Of a DNA stretch of 64,000 nucleotides, positions 24,493 through 36,651 are shown one piece after another; positions within the stretch are counted from its first letter, which is position 1, and each line of letters begins with the position of its first letter. The position numbers were made by a program, and so were the translations under genes. This DNA comes from Cycas panzhihuaensis. Lineage: Eukaryota > Cycadophyta. Below the pieces are notes generated by a model. It saw only the letters and a program-made list of their open reading frames with translations. It made no database searches and had not been told where the DNA came from. The stretch spans positions 146,451,741 to 146,515,740 of the forward strand of contig CM041465.1 of the NCBI GenBank assembly GCA_023213395.1, in the 5' to 3' direction.

Positions 24493-24710
24493 TATTAGAA
24501 AACTAACCTACATAAGAAATAATATTGGTAAAACAAAAATAAACCACCTTAGGATCGAATGGTACCCTTAAGGTACCTTAAATTATATTAACTACATAAT
24601 AAGAATATTACATCATATTGTCTCATATAATACATAATATATGTATTTATAATATACAATATGATAGTAAGTGTGGGACATAACAAATATGTATTACTAA
24701 TATTCTAACA
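24493..24710 (-). repeat. 3' LTR of element E (218 bp)
   Basis: On the minus strand it starts TGTTAGAATATTAG at 24710. It matches the right-hand LTR along its length except for a 17-base gap where the right copy has two gtggga boxes and this copy has one. Confidence 0.85.
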
Positions 24711-24721
24711 CTCCCCCTTAA
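24711..24721 (-). other. Polypurine tract, element E
   Basis: On the minus strand ttaagggggag directly precedes the LTR start at 24710. Confidence 0.75.
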
Positions 24722-24774
24722 TGCCCATTTGGGTCATTTGTATTTGTAATGCCTTGTCCTTAGAAATGTCTTGA

Positions 24775-24948
24775 AGATGATGTCTTCAACTTAATCCTTA
24801 TTTTTAATCTTGTAGTGATGTCTTTGCTATAGAATGATGTATTTAACTTGATTTTTATCTTCAATTATGTACTAATGCCTTTGTTGTAGGATGACATCTT
24901 CAGCTTAATTTTCATCTTCAATCTTGTAGTGATGTCTTTGTTGTAGTA
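24775..24948. repeat. Three-copy 57-58 base tandem repeat in element E
   Basis: Imperfect units start at 24775, 24833 and 24890 with the phrases gatgatgtcttcaac, aatgatgtatttaac and gatgacatcttcagc, each followed by variants of 'ttaatttt.atcttcaat.ttgta'. The array lies between the gag-like region and the polypurine tract. Confidence 0.7.
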
Positions 24949-24978
24949 GCTCTAGCAAGTTCAAATCTTGAATTTTCA

Positions 24979-25888
24979 TCATGGCTGGTCTAATATGATT
25001 TTGATATAGATCTTGTAAGTGACCATCTTCAAATACAACTTGTTTGTCATCAATATCCTATATAAATTCTTGATCACCATACACAATAATAACCTTTGAT
25101 GTGGAATCTTTATTGGCTTGTAACTTGAATCAATACTCAAAGTAGGAATATCATTTAAACTTGAATCAATACAAGACTCATCTTCTATAGGACCTTTAGA
25201 TTCATATTTAATTTCCCTTAAAATATTAGTGTCATCTAAATAAACCTCTATCAATTCATCACTCTCAACATCTTCAATAGTAGTTGTAGCCTCATTAATA
25301 CATTCAACCATAGTCTTTTTACATTTAGTAAAAATTTCATCAATAATCATACATTCTTTATCTTGATATATCGTTTCATCAGTGTCGATAATACTCTCTT
25401 CATTTGTTTTACCTATATCATAACCATCATTAATCTTATTCACCTTTTGAATCATTTGTTATATCTCTTTAGGAGTTTGTTCAAATATATCCCTTGAAAA
25501 ATCCCAAGTTTCCTTAGTAGGACTTGCATGATAAACCTTAGGAATGACAAAATGATATGCAGAAGGAAGATCAACCTTGTCTAATATAACAAGAATCATG
25601 ATAATCACTTCTTTATTTTTCTTCTTGAGTTTTTTTCTTCTCTTCTTCATCCTTAAGAGTATTATATCCATTAGTAAGAAATTTCCACAAACCTCTAACT
25701 ATGAAAAAACATCTCATTTTAATTATCGAAAAGAAATTGTTTGCTCCATTACACTTAGGTATCGAAAGATGTGAATCCCTTAAGTAATATTTATTTGTTT
25801 CATGAACATATATAACCATGCTATTCTCCTCCATGATTAAAAGTATACTTCCAAAAAATATATCCCTTTTTTCAATCAACAAACTCAC
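24979..25888 (-). pseudogene. Gag-like region of element E
   Basis: Minus-strand frames at 25888-25613, 25671-25459 and 25455-24979 together look like one gene with a frameshift and a stop. The first has LSIPKCNGANNFFSIIKMRC followed by GLWKFLTNGYNTLKDEEEKK, matching the N-terminus of UBN2-type Copia gag. The second contains ILDKVDLPSAYHFVIPKVYH and KETWDFSRDIFEQTPKEI, the next conserved part. The third is a 158-residue acidic, Asp/Glu-rich stretch (DVESDELIEVYLDDTNILRE) that I do not recognise. No zinc knuckle or protease follows. Confidence 0.65.
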
Positions 25889-28238
25889 CTAACATTGGTA
25901 ACTTACCCATTAATCATACTCAATGAACTTTCTCACATCTCATGTCCCTCATATCACTGACTTCATCATCATATCATTGCCTTATACATCTCTTACATTG
26001 CTAAACAGTTACATACAAAGAGTATCTAAAACACTTGCTTCACCATCAAATCAATATCTCATACATGCCATTAAATTACCATGACATATCATACTTCACT
26101 TAATTACCCAAAACATAACTCATACCACAAATATTACCATTTAATAAACCACACTTTTATAAATTAAGTAATGATCTATACCACTCAACAAAGTTTGCTT
26201 ACTTACAACTCAGGTATCTCCATCAAAACTCACCCTTCTTTGCCCATTTAGTCAATTAGTAAATACTATTGCCTTGACATATGCCCATCTTGCCCTCAAA
26301 CTTGCCCACATCACCTAACTCACTATCCCATATAAATCACATGCTAAAAAGTCAACCATATCACCAACATGACTCATAAGCACTCTTATGCAAAACACAT
26401 GTAGAAGATCATATAGTCACTAATATAGTGCCAATATTCACTTTTCCACCAATAAATAACCAAAAAAATAATCACAACACTTGATCCACGATGCTTAAGG
26501 CTAGTATCAACCACTTAATACATTAACAAAATAATGTCTCCTTAATAAATCAAATATCTTAATATCAATCAAATCAAAAAAGGTAAAATAGACTATAATA
26601 AGGTGGTCCAATGATAAATCAAAACACCTTGAAATATAAAAAATGAAATTGGTGATTGATATACTACTCTAATATATAAAAGACAACTTCAAAAGGTCAA
26701 AATATATTAGCACCACTTTATATATCTATAAAGGCAACTTAATATAAATCAAAATCCCTTAAATAATATATCAATGGGTGACATCAAATATATCAATGAC
26801 CACATAAAGTATATCAAATGGTTACCAAATTTTATCATGTAGATGGGTGACTAGATCAATATACCAAAATCATATATTAAGGGAGATATATCATTATGGG
26901 TAATAAATATTACAACTACACATGGTATAGACTAGTCAAGTGATAGAATATTCAATACATAGAGCTAATAGCTGAAACTTTATAAATATTATCATTGGTA
27001 ATTTAAATCAATATGAAGAAATCATATCAAAACAAGTGAACATTCAACGATTCAATATAATATAAACATACGATGATTTCTAACAGGCAGTTGATTAAAT
27101 ACATAATCAAATATTGCATACATTTAAGTGACTTTATACAAAGATGACATAAACCCTAATTCATCACCTATGCATGAATTTCCTTCTTTAACCATCAATC
27201 TAAATTGAATAGCATTGAATCAATGGCATCTTTAATCGTAAAATATGAACGGATCTTCATATTTCACACATGACTGCCAAATTTTCCTTCCATCATGACC
27301 CTGTAATGGAAAATACTACATTCTAGCTATTACTCATATGACTATAATCCCCATGTCTCTCCTACAATAAATCCAATGTATCTCCCATATATGGGTTTAA
27401 AGATTCATCTATACACTTCCTGATCCTCCCTATGATTGCCATTGTGATTAATGGCATTTGTGTTGACCTACATATTCACTGCCTTCCACTCAATGTACTA
27501 CTAATGCACTCACTCTGTTTCAACCTTTAATCATTTACTACTTGGGAGTATCATTAGCTCTCCAACCATTGTATTATGGGTGATTCTGGGTAATACAACA
27601 TCCATTTGACAGATCTGGTTGTTGAAAATCATATGCTTGGTGAAGATCACCTACCTAGTTTGCTGCACTACCACTACACCTTTCTTCCTCGTATTATTTA
27701 TTGCCACAGAGATTTTTCCTTTGAGATGCCATTATATATTTCTCTTATTCATAGCCTAAAACTTCTTCCTTCATAAACTAAATCTAATAACCTTCATAGA
27801 ATATTAGTAACAATTCTTTGATGGCATAAGTAAACAATGATCATGTATAAAAATAATAATGATGTTAAGCATATATAATTATAGGATCCTCTTTGAAGGA
27901 AACACCATGAGTAGTAGAGGCCATGATCAACAACAATTAGGGTTTTCATCTTAACACAATCATGAACAAATGAACACAGTCATGGGACAAACATGCAATT
28001 ATAACTACAGTAACAACAAATTGGAAAATAGCTCTACAAAGCCACCTCTTCTCATACATCAATGAAATTAAGGTTTCAAAATAATATAATTACAAACTCA
28101 TGATAGAGTTATGAATCAACTGAGGTAGATGGTATTGGTGGAGCACCTCCTCACCCACAAGCTCAAATAAAATTCTCCTAATAAGCAAACCTACAATAAT
28201 CACATGATAGGATCTCTCTAAAATATGCACACCTTGAC
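25889..28238 (-). other. Long leader of element E without coding frames
   Basis: About 2.3 kb between the primer site and the gag-like region has no usable frame in any direction and no recognised motif. Leaders this long are common in the other elements of this window too. Confidence 0.5.
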
Positions 28239-28250
28239 ACTCTAATACCA
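28239..28250 (-). other. Primer-binding site, element E
   Basis: On the minus strand tggtattagagt lies directly next to the 5' LTR end (TTTTTTAACA). It differs from TGGTATCAGAGC at two positions, both C-to-T. Confidence 0.8.
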
Positions 28251-28485
28251 TGTTAAAAAACTAACCTACATAAGAAATGATATTGGCAAAATAGAAATAA
28301 ACCACCTTAGGATTGAATGGTATCCTTTATATACCTCAAATTATATTAACTCCATAACAAAAATATTACATTAGATTATCTCATATAATACATAACATGT
28401 GTATTTATAATACATAATATGATAGTGAGTGTGGGACCCAATTACATGTGGGATATAATAAATGTGCATTACTAATATTCCAACA
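28251..28485 (-). repeat. 5' LTR of element E (235 bp)
   Basis: On the plus strand it runs from tgttaaaaaactaacc to ctaatattccaaca. It is the longer LTR copy and keeps both gtggga boxes. Confidence 0.85.
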
Positions 28486-28599
28486 CTTTGAATCAGCGTA
28501 AAAATGACTAAATTTTAACCACTAAGTAAAACATTATACTCTAATTAGTAAACCTAAAATTTGAAAAAAAAGGGCTAAGAAGTAAAAAGTGAATTAAAT

Positions 28600-29011
28600 T
28601 ATGAAGAAGGTCTAAATGCTCCCACACCATTCTCCCTAGGTTGAAAAGAACTCTACCCTAATGAGTTGTTATGATAAAGTTCTTATTATTTGTAAAGATT
28701 CAATAACTTTAGCTGCTCTTTTATGATTTAGGTATTGTCTACTTATGGTAAACCTTTCCAATGCACTAGGTACTTATTTTAGTTTGCTTGTTGTGTGCTC
28801 ACTATCTTTATGTATAATACCTACTCTATTCTTCTTGCTTCTTCTTTGGTATTTGTAGATCCCAACTTGCCACTTCACCTTCATAATCTATCTTTTCATC
28901 TCCTTCATGATATGTATATAGATCTAAAATATTTGAAATAGGAGAGACATCAAAATATTTAGATAGATTCACCTTGTATATATTATCATTGATTTTTTTA
29001 TAACTTAACAT
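28600..29011 (-). pseudogene. Chromovirus integrase tail with chromodomain (fragment K)
   Basis: The minus-strand open frame 29011-28826 reads KKINDNIYKVNLSKYFDVSP then ISNILDLYTYHEGDE and SWDLQIPKKKQEE. This is the C-terminal part of a Ty3/gypsy integrase. In a shifted frame, at 28777-28712, follows NKYLVHWKGLP*VDNT*II, the conserved core of a chromodomain, which targets chromovirus integration to modified chromatin. No further upstream pol is visible beyond 29011, so only this fragment is supported. Confidence 0.7.
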
Positions 29012-31233
29012 AGTCTAATCTTTCTATATTTTTATTTATTGTAGTCATAACATGAGTATGAAGGAAGCATAAATGAGTTTAATAAACATAATAAACACCA
29101 ACAAGTTAAAAGACTACAACTTAAGAATTGAAGAAAAGTTTGATAGGACCATCACAAAATTATGAATCATCACTTAAGGCTCATATGATAATAGTATACT
29201 CAACTTCATTGTTGTTTCTTAGGATAGGAATATGCCAATAGAAGTTATCATATTACCCATTTGGTCATAAATAATTCATGTAATAATAGAGGACCTTAGG
29301 TTATCTTGACTACCTCTATTAATACATATGCTTAATGCAATAATAAAGAGAAAACAAACTTAGAGATGATAGATGTATAGATAGTACTAGAATCAACCTA
29401 TAAGGATATGGTTTAGTATGAGAGAATTGGTTTCAACTATAACATGAGAAGGGGATAAGACCACGGTTTGTTTTCGTCATTGTGAGAACACCTCCTATAC
29501 ACATCAATGTAAAATCTATTAGATGTCAAATAGGTTTCAATCATAATTGAGGCCATGGCGGGCCTAAGCAACTCAATCTTAAGCTCCTAAATAATGTACA
29601 CCAATGGACCTTAACTATAATATTATAGAGGGAGACAAAGTCGTCACATGGCTTGCTCTAGATTCTAAGAGGGTAGAGACATATATATAAGGGTTTTTTT
29701 TTCTTCTTTTCCTTAGTAATATTTTTTTTAGATCATACCATATAATGATTAAGATGAGGGTCAAGTTAAACTAGCCATTGATGAATCCACTTTTTAGATT
29801 ATAAGTGATCATTATTTTGACTATGATTATCACATTATTTTTACTAAGGTATGATGTATGCAAGGAGTGATTGGATCTAGGAGGGGCTTAATGACTAGCC
29901 TACCTATAGAATATTAAAAGTTCTCAAACTACAATAAGGGTAACTTTGTAAATAGGATTGAGGAGATGAAAAGCTAAGAACCAAATCCTTAATATCTAAA
30001 CTATAGGAGATGGAAGGATCTTAGAATCAAAAGATATTTGAGAATGAGGGCGAGGTCATAGGGTGAGCAATAAGCTTCAAGAGGACAAGTAAGATGTGTA
30101 AGAGGAAACCATCATAAGATGGGAGAATAAGTGACTAAATAAGTGAGAATGAAGCAAGGTTAACTATAAGAGAAATGAGATGATTTATAAGTTCATAAAG
30201 AAAGTTGCTAAAAAAGTGTAAGATTATAAGAAAAATATAGGTCAAATAGAGGTTATTAGTGAAAGACTAGAAATTTAAGAGTCTCAGGAGATAAGGAAGC
30301 TAACCATCTAGACCTATATCTAGTTACCATATTAGTAGACAAAACTAGGGACCAAGTTCCCTAAGTATAAAACTTGGAACATGGGTTTTAAAGTGATAAG
30401 AATTGGCCAAAGAAATTTCTATTGAAAAGAAAAGGTGCATATTTTTATTTTTTTATAATTTTTTAAAAATTTATTAAGTTACATTGTAGAGAAAATTTTA
30501 AGAAAGAATAAATAGTCATGGAAAGGATATAAATATCATATTCTAGAGCTTATGGAAGAGTAACCATAAAGGATTATGTAAGCATTATCTCAAATGGTTA
30601 AGGTTAATTAGTTAATCAAGTAATAAAATTTATTTAAGAAAGTAACTAACATGAATATTTTAGAAATAGAAGTTAAATCATACTTAACCCTTAGTTAGAA
30701 GAAATCAAACAATACTTAGTGAGACATACATAGGAGGGATTATAGGAATACCTATCAACATTGAGGGAGACTCAACTAATGAATGTTTATATGACATGTC
30801 TCAAAGGAAAATAATCATCCATAAAATGAATCTAAAAACTTATTTAACTAGTGATGAATCCCTAAAGTATATTAGATTCTCTCTTGGCTACTTCTAGGTA
30901 GAAATTCTCATAGAGTTGATACCCTACTAAGGCCCTCCTTAGCCCTAAATTCTTATAGTGGTCTATCTTTCTCGGTATTATTTTCTATTCTCAATCCTAC
31001 CAAGTTTTGAATTGATATAATATCTATTTTAAGGTTTCCAAACCTCATGCCTCTAGAAGAAAATGAGTACCCTACCCTTCTAAGTATGGGACTTAGGAGG
31101 GAAGATTGAAAGATTAAGGCCATAAACAAGAAAAAATTACTTTAGTTGAGCCTATTGAGCCCTATGTATATATGTTTAATAAATAATATTCATGCCTCAT
31201 TACCTAATAGAAGTCTTACATAGTTACTATGGG
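29012..31233. other. Unassigned 2.2-kb region
   Basis: No protein family is recognisable on either strand. A short plus-strand reading near 29440-29510 contains CFRHCENTSYTHQCK, which has a Cys/His pattern but no clear family match. The region lies downstream of the integrase of element G and should contain its 3' untranslated part and 3' LTR, but the 5' LTR of G lies beyond the window so I cannot match it. Confidence 0.35.
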
Positions 31234-32600
31234 TCATAGACATGCATGAGAGGGAATGAGGCTTGATAAGGAGATAAAGTAGTGAAAAAGAAATTTTATG
31301 TTTATGTTGGAGAGATGGCTTCCAATCATAGGTCTTAGTGAGGAAGGAATAAAACTTGCCAACCATAGTTTAAGCTTATTAGAAGACAAGACTTTTAGAT
31401 CCATATCTTTATTCTTATTATAAAGGGGATGCATGTTACCATATCAAGCATAAAACTTTTACAAGAATTATGAATAAATAAGGTTTTAGAATTCAAGGAT
31501 ATTAAGGGTAGAAATATAAAACATCCCATTCTCAAGGTCTTTAATAACTAGGTAAGTTCTTATCCACTTAGGGATTAACCTTTGTTACTTGTCATGAAGG
31601 TATTTGAGCTTGATTACTTTATTGCCGACACATAATTTTAGAGGCATTAATTATTTATCATATGTTGCTTGAGCCTTGGTATTAGAATCTAAATTATTCT
31701 AAAGGGTAGTCATGTATGTTTCATCCATTTTCTCTAACTCAAGTAATTATTCCTCTTTTTATCATTATTTATTAATGAATTTCTTTAGGGAAACATGTAA
31801 GGATGGGATTTCTACCTTGAGGGGGAGGATGGCCTTAGAGCCATAAACTAGGGAGAATGGTATCATTCTAGTTGAATTTCTAATGGAGGTTTAATAAGCC
31901 TATAGTATAGGAAAGAGCTAAATGTACCAATCTTAGTAAGAACTAGATATAGTCTTGGCCAAGATCTTAGCTAATGTTTTATTAAAGGTCTTGACCTCAC
32001 CATTAGCTTGAGGGTGGTAGGGCATATATAAAAGATGAGTGATATTGAATTTCCTACATAGTTTGTTTACCAACAAGTTATAAAAAGGAGTTTTATTATA
32101 CATCATAATGACATTAGGGACTATGAATCTACAAATGATATATTAAAAGATGAATGCTATAATTATTTTTTTAGTTATGGTAACAAGTGATATGACTTCA
32201 CTCCACTTGGTAAAGTACTTTGTGGTGATTAAAATGAACTTGTGACCACTTAAGGATGGAGTTTAGATATGGCTTGTAAGGTCAAGACCCTATTGAGAAA
32301 GGGGCCACGAGGATGCGATAGACCTAAGTGATATGGTAGGTTGGTTTATTAGTGTGGCATGTGCTTAGCACTTTTTTCATTTCTAAACATATATATGTGC
32401 ATCTTTGAATAAGGTTGGCCAATAATATCCCATTCAAAGGATACACTAATCTATGGATTAACCATTAAGTTGCCTCTACATATGTCATTGTAGCACTTGA
32501 TTAACGTGATTTGAGCCTTGGAAGATAAAAGACATATTAACACAACTTCATTAAAGGAGCATTTATAAAGGATGCCTTCAAGAAGTAGATATTGATAGGT
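31234..32600 (-). pseudogene. Integrase remnant, element G
   Basis: The zinc-binding part near 32500-32380 reads IKCYNDICRGNLMVNPYI and later KMHIYVWKWKKC. The catalytic core begins GHKFILITTKYFTKWSEVIS near 32230. The segment YHPQANGEVK at about 31990-32019 (usually YHPQANGQVE) and ARMIPFSLVYGSKAILPLKV-like sequence follow. The C-terminal part near 31610-31550 reads GNKVIKLKYLHDKQQRLIPK, and the last open piece ends with the stop at 31234. Several in-frame stops occur. Integrase would join the DNA copy to the chromosome. Confidence 0.8.
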
Positions 32601-33960
32601 AGTCACTCTAACCTATTTCCTCTTTTTAGAGGATATGCTTAGGGGATAGGTTTAGTCATTGATGTAAGATTTGATCTCTTGATAGCATTCCTCTCCTAAA
32701 GGTATGGGATTTACTTAGAATATCTTCTTATTAAGGGGGCTATCATTGATAGTCAAATTGGCAGGGTTGGGTAATGGTACCTTATCCATAATCTCAATAG
32801 CTATTATGCATGTTTTAGATTTATTATTGATAATTTATAGGATAAACTCTTATAAGAGGAGTGCCTACTTACCATCTCACCTTGTAAGATCACTCTTGGT
32901 GAGTAAGAGGCAAATGGGATATGACTAGGTAATTATAAAGTATGTTACCAAGGAGATAATAACATAACTTCTCATTCATAAAGACTAACGATAAGAATTC
33001 TTTCTCTGAAGAGGAATAATTGAGCTCCATAGAAATAGGGGTTATACTTTGAAATATATGGATTGCTTCTTACTGAACTCATCTTCTTGGGCAGGCATGC
33101 CCTTGAGGGACTCCTCCATGGAAGATGTGTATAAGATGAAAGGCTTAACAAAGACAGGGGGAGCAAGAATAAGAGCTAGAACTAAGGCTTCTTTCAATCT
33201 ATCAAAATATTATTAAATAAGTGTGGTCTATTTTAGAGAGGTCCCTTTCTTGAGAAGATTAGTAAGAGGTTTAACATTCAATACAAAATCCATAACAAAC
33301 CTTCATAGGAAGCCTAGCTTTCCAAGGAAAGATTTTATTTGATTTCAACTTTGTGGAGGTGGTATTTTAATAATAGCCTTTACTTTTTTAGGATCATCAC
33401 TATTGTCATTGTGAGAAACTATGTTTCCTAATATCTTTTCAAAAGTTATAGTAAGGATGCACTTTCTTGGATTGAGGCATAACTAATAATTATGACATTA
33501 CTCAAAGATCATTCTTAAGTTGCACATGTGATCTATATTATGATGAGATAGGTTAAATATCTCATTAAGGTAGATGGCAATTATGACACCAATTAAGTTA
33601 TAAAATATGAATACCATTACCCACTAGTAATTAGCTCCAATATTCAGAAAGATGAAGAGTGTGACCTTATAGGTAAATATTCCCTATGGAATTGTGAAAG
33701 CTATTTTATAATGGTCCTTGGGTGAGATAAGAATTTGATTATAATCTGAGAAACCATGAATGAAGAATATGACCTTAAAATTGACCATTTGGTCCTAAAT
33801 TTAATGAAGAAATATGAGGGGGAAGTTATCCTTTGGACAAGCATTATTGATGTCATGAAAGTTAATACAGATGCAAATTGATCCATTTTTCTTGGCAATA
33901 GGAACAATGTTGGATACCTATTATAAATAGTTTATGATTTCAATGAAGCTTATTTTTAAT
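32601..33960 (-). pseudogene. RT and RNase H remnant, element G
   Basis: The RT motif NNACPKDNFPL is at 33816-33848, followed by FIHGFSDYNQILISPKDHYK. The catalytic YVDD box has become IYLNEIF near 33560-33580, so both aspartates of the pair are lost. The thumb and connection read FEKILGNIVSHNDN and IKSFLGKLGFLRRF near 33300-33440. RNase H sequence continues to about 32620 in broken frames. The minus-strand open piece 33907-33701 is an off-frame shadow of this domain. Confidence 0.75.
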
Positions 33961-34879
33961 AGTTTCTCAACCTCTTATTTAATAATTATGGACAAACAAG
34001 GGTGGACAAGTCTCTATTTTTTCCTCTTAAGTTTAGCTCCCAAGAATGTGGTGATGTTGTGGATGATGGCATTATAGTAAAGACCTTGTATGTCACTACA
34101 GTCCCAAGCAAAGACTAACGTAAACTCCCAAAAAAGTTCTTTAAGTTATTCAACTTCTTCTGGTGACCAATCTAGTCCAATCTTAATGATTCTAGATATG
34201 TCATAAATCTCTAACTGTACATCCATTATCTCACTAATAAGCATGGCATTCCCTTTTTCAAAATAACAAGGAATAAGACTCATGAAAGATGGAAGGTCCT
34301 ATAAGGACTAATCTAGACTACCCAAGGGTGAATTAGATTGTAAGTACTTAGCAAAGTTAAGTTTGTGATGGTTAGATAGGTGATTAGTTGTGGCTCCTAC
34401 TAGTTATTCCAAAATAACTTTATTATTCTTGAAATAGTCAAGATGAGGAAAACCTCCAAGGATAGAACTTTCAAGTTAAGAAGGAGGATAATGAGGCCGG
34501 TTTAAGGCAACTATTTCTAAAAGGATGTCATGGTCCTAGATAGGAAATATATCTATGATCATTAAGGCATGAGGTAGGAGACCAACTTGAGTAGGGAACT
34601 CCTAATTTAGTTAAATAATCTAATAGAAGTTGGAATCATCAATTGGAGGGAGATTTAGAGGAAGAGATATATGAATGAGGGAAAGTGTGATGTCCTCTTA
34701 ATAAACTACCTTCATCAAAGTGGATATGGTAGCGGGCATGTTAATTTTTATAATTTCCCTTTCTCATGTCAAACTTAATCTAAGGGAGCTATTTGAAGGT
34801 GGTATCTCATCTTCTGGATGTAAGATGTTGATGTATAAAGAGATTTATACCATGTCAATTGAACCAAGCTATATGGAAG
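33961..34879 (-). other. Protease-RT linker region of element G, poorly preserved
   Basis: Between the protease and RT of element G the sequence has no continuous frame. The plus-strand open frame at 34720-34980 has no recognisable motif and is likely a chance frame. Confidence 0.45.
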
Positions 34880-35711
34880 GGATATTCATGATAAGATACC
34901 TCATTGAAAAAGAAAGTGGTGGTATAAGAGAGACCTACCAGTTAAGAAGGATGAGGACTGGTGTAATAATGACAAGGTAGTCCTTTATATGGTGTAAACC
35001 AAGGATGTACTTGAGATTCAACTCATGAGAGAATGGTCTTGATAAGGCAGATTCTATGAGTATTATAGATTGCTTCATAGGTTTATTCTTCCATTTAATG
35101 ATCTTGATCACTACCTTATGAATGAACTTGTGCTCATTAAATTTCAAAGACTAAACTACAAACATTTAGTTGATCCAAGGCCTTTCTAATAAGATATTAT
35201 ATTCTAGTTTAAGTTCTATGATGGTGAGGTCAACCATAACCATCATTCATTCTAAGATGAGGGGGAGAGTGACCTACCCTAATGGTACTTTTTGATTCTT
35301 GTTATATCCCTATCAAATCCACTTACAAGGTTTGTAAGTGGTAATCTTTAAATTCTTAACAAGCTAAAAGGGAACCACATTCATCAATGACCCCTCATTG
35401 ATAATTATACATCAAATATTGATCATGTTTTTATAGATTTCAATATGGAAAGGAAGTATTCCATTAGGATTCCTCTTCTTCTTATTAGGCAAGGCAAGGG
35501 GATCAAAGGAGAGGCCAAGACTTACTAGGAAACTAAAGGTAAAGATCCCTAAGGTATTAAGAAATAATTGATATTACTCTAGGTAACTTCTTTATAAATT
35601 CATCACTAAGATCCTAATAGGGATGGTCCTCAACTTTTTAACTAAAGAGAAGGATCCATCCTTCATGGTGGAAGGAATGGATCTAAAATGAATTAGTCTA
35701 GGAGGCATAAG
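34880..35711 (-). pseudogene. Gag end and protease remnant, element G
   Basis: The segment YNILLERPWIN at about 35171-35203 matches the conserved YNLLLGRPWIH of Tat-type gypsy proteases. Upstream reads MPPRLIHFRSIPSTMKDGSF and IPIRILVMNL near 35590-35711, the gag-protease junction of this group. The reading runs up to the insertion point of element F at 35711 and continues at 52222. Confidence 0.7.
35707..35711. other. Target duplication, left of F
   Basis: The five bases ataag before the 5' LTR of F match agaag at 52222-52226 in four of five positions. The reading of element G resumes directly after the second copy, which supports a single insertion event. Confidence 0.65.
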
Positions 35712-36078
35712 TGTTGGGAAAATACCTAATGTACCTTTACTAATGTGTACCTAGGGCCCCTCAAAGCCACCTTTGGGACTCCCTAGGGTACCTTAAGCCA
35801 TATAATAGTCACCAAAAGCCATCTAAGGAGCTGACGGATCATTATTAAGATATGTGATAATTTATTTCTTATTATTTTTTAATATTAATTCGAATTTTGG
35901 ATAGGTCATGTTGAGGCACTTACTGCCTCCCAAAATTCACTTATAAAAGGGGTGGGAATACCTCCCTGGTATTTTTTTAACACCGCCCTTAAATCAATCA
36001 GAAATATTAACTTAAGAACAGAAATAATGCACTTGCTAAGTTGAATGTTCCTACTCTACACCTCGCACATCTTTCATT
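35712..36078 (+). repeat. 5' LTR of element F (367 bp)
   Basis: It starts tgttgggaaaatacctaatg and aligns with 51854-52221 through blocks such as cccctcaaagccaccttt, ggagctgacg, tttggataggtca and acttataaaagggg, the last being a plausible TATA region. It ends near ctttcat just before the primer site. Confidence 0.85.
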
Positions 36079-36090
36079 TGGTATCATATC
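36079..36090 (+). other. Primer-binding site, element F
   Basis: tggtatcatatc follows the 5' LTR and matches the tRNA-iMet complement TGGTATCAGAGC in 10 of 12 positions. Confidence 0.7.
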
Positions 36091-36139
36091 CATATCCTCC
36101 AACTACTCCAAGTTGCCAGGTTCTTCATGTTTCATGCTT

Positions 36140-36446
<307 letters not shown>

Positions 36447-36651
36447 TTCCTCCATAATATTTAAAAAAATAGTTCTATTTATGGCTCCATTTGTATGACT
36501 ATATTCTTCCATGATATACCTATTGTGAGAAGAAACTTTGATTTGTAAGTCTATGTAATTTTAGGTTATAAGACTAGTATACATGTGAATAGAGGTGTTT
36601 TCATAGATGTTGGCAAGCATAGAATAAATATCTCCTACGTGAACGATCTCC
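36447..36651. other. Sequence between microsatellite and J-domain pseudogene
   Basis: About 200 bases with no frame. On the minus strand this is where the 3' untranslated part of the J-domain pseudogene would lie. No poly(A) tail is seen; there is only taaaaaaat near 36465. Confidence 0.4.

Larger units (their letters stand above)
24493..28485 (-). mobile_element. Non-autonomous Copia-type LTR element E
   Basis: This minus-strand element of 3993 bp is bounded by two direct LTR copies (28251-28485 as 5' LTR, 24493-24710 as 3' LTR). The primer site, LTRs starting TGTTAGAAT or TGTTGGAAT, and polypurine tract are all in the right places. Inside, only a gag-like N-terminus and an acidic region are recognisable; no integrase, RT or RNase H motif appears. 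The flanking five bases are ctttg (right) and tttta (left), which differ by two C-to-T/G-to-A transitions and may be a decayed target duplication. It resembles LARD or TR-GAG type non-autonomous elements that depend on proteins from other elements. Confidence 0.8.
31234..35711 (-). mobile_element. Tat-like gypsy element G, pol part (segment 1 of 3)
   Basis: This is the left segment of a large minus-strand Ty3/gypsy element, with domains in the order gag end, protease, RT, RNase H, integrase from right to left. Two later elements split it: F at 35712-52221 and H at 53365-63880. Its gag continues at 52222-53364 and 63881-64000. The motifs resemble the Tat lineage of plant gypsy elements. The element is heavily mutated and reaches beyond the right window edge. 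Confidence 0.8.
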
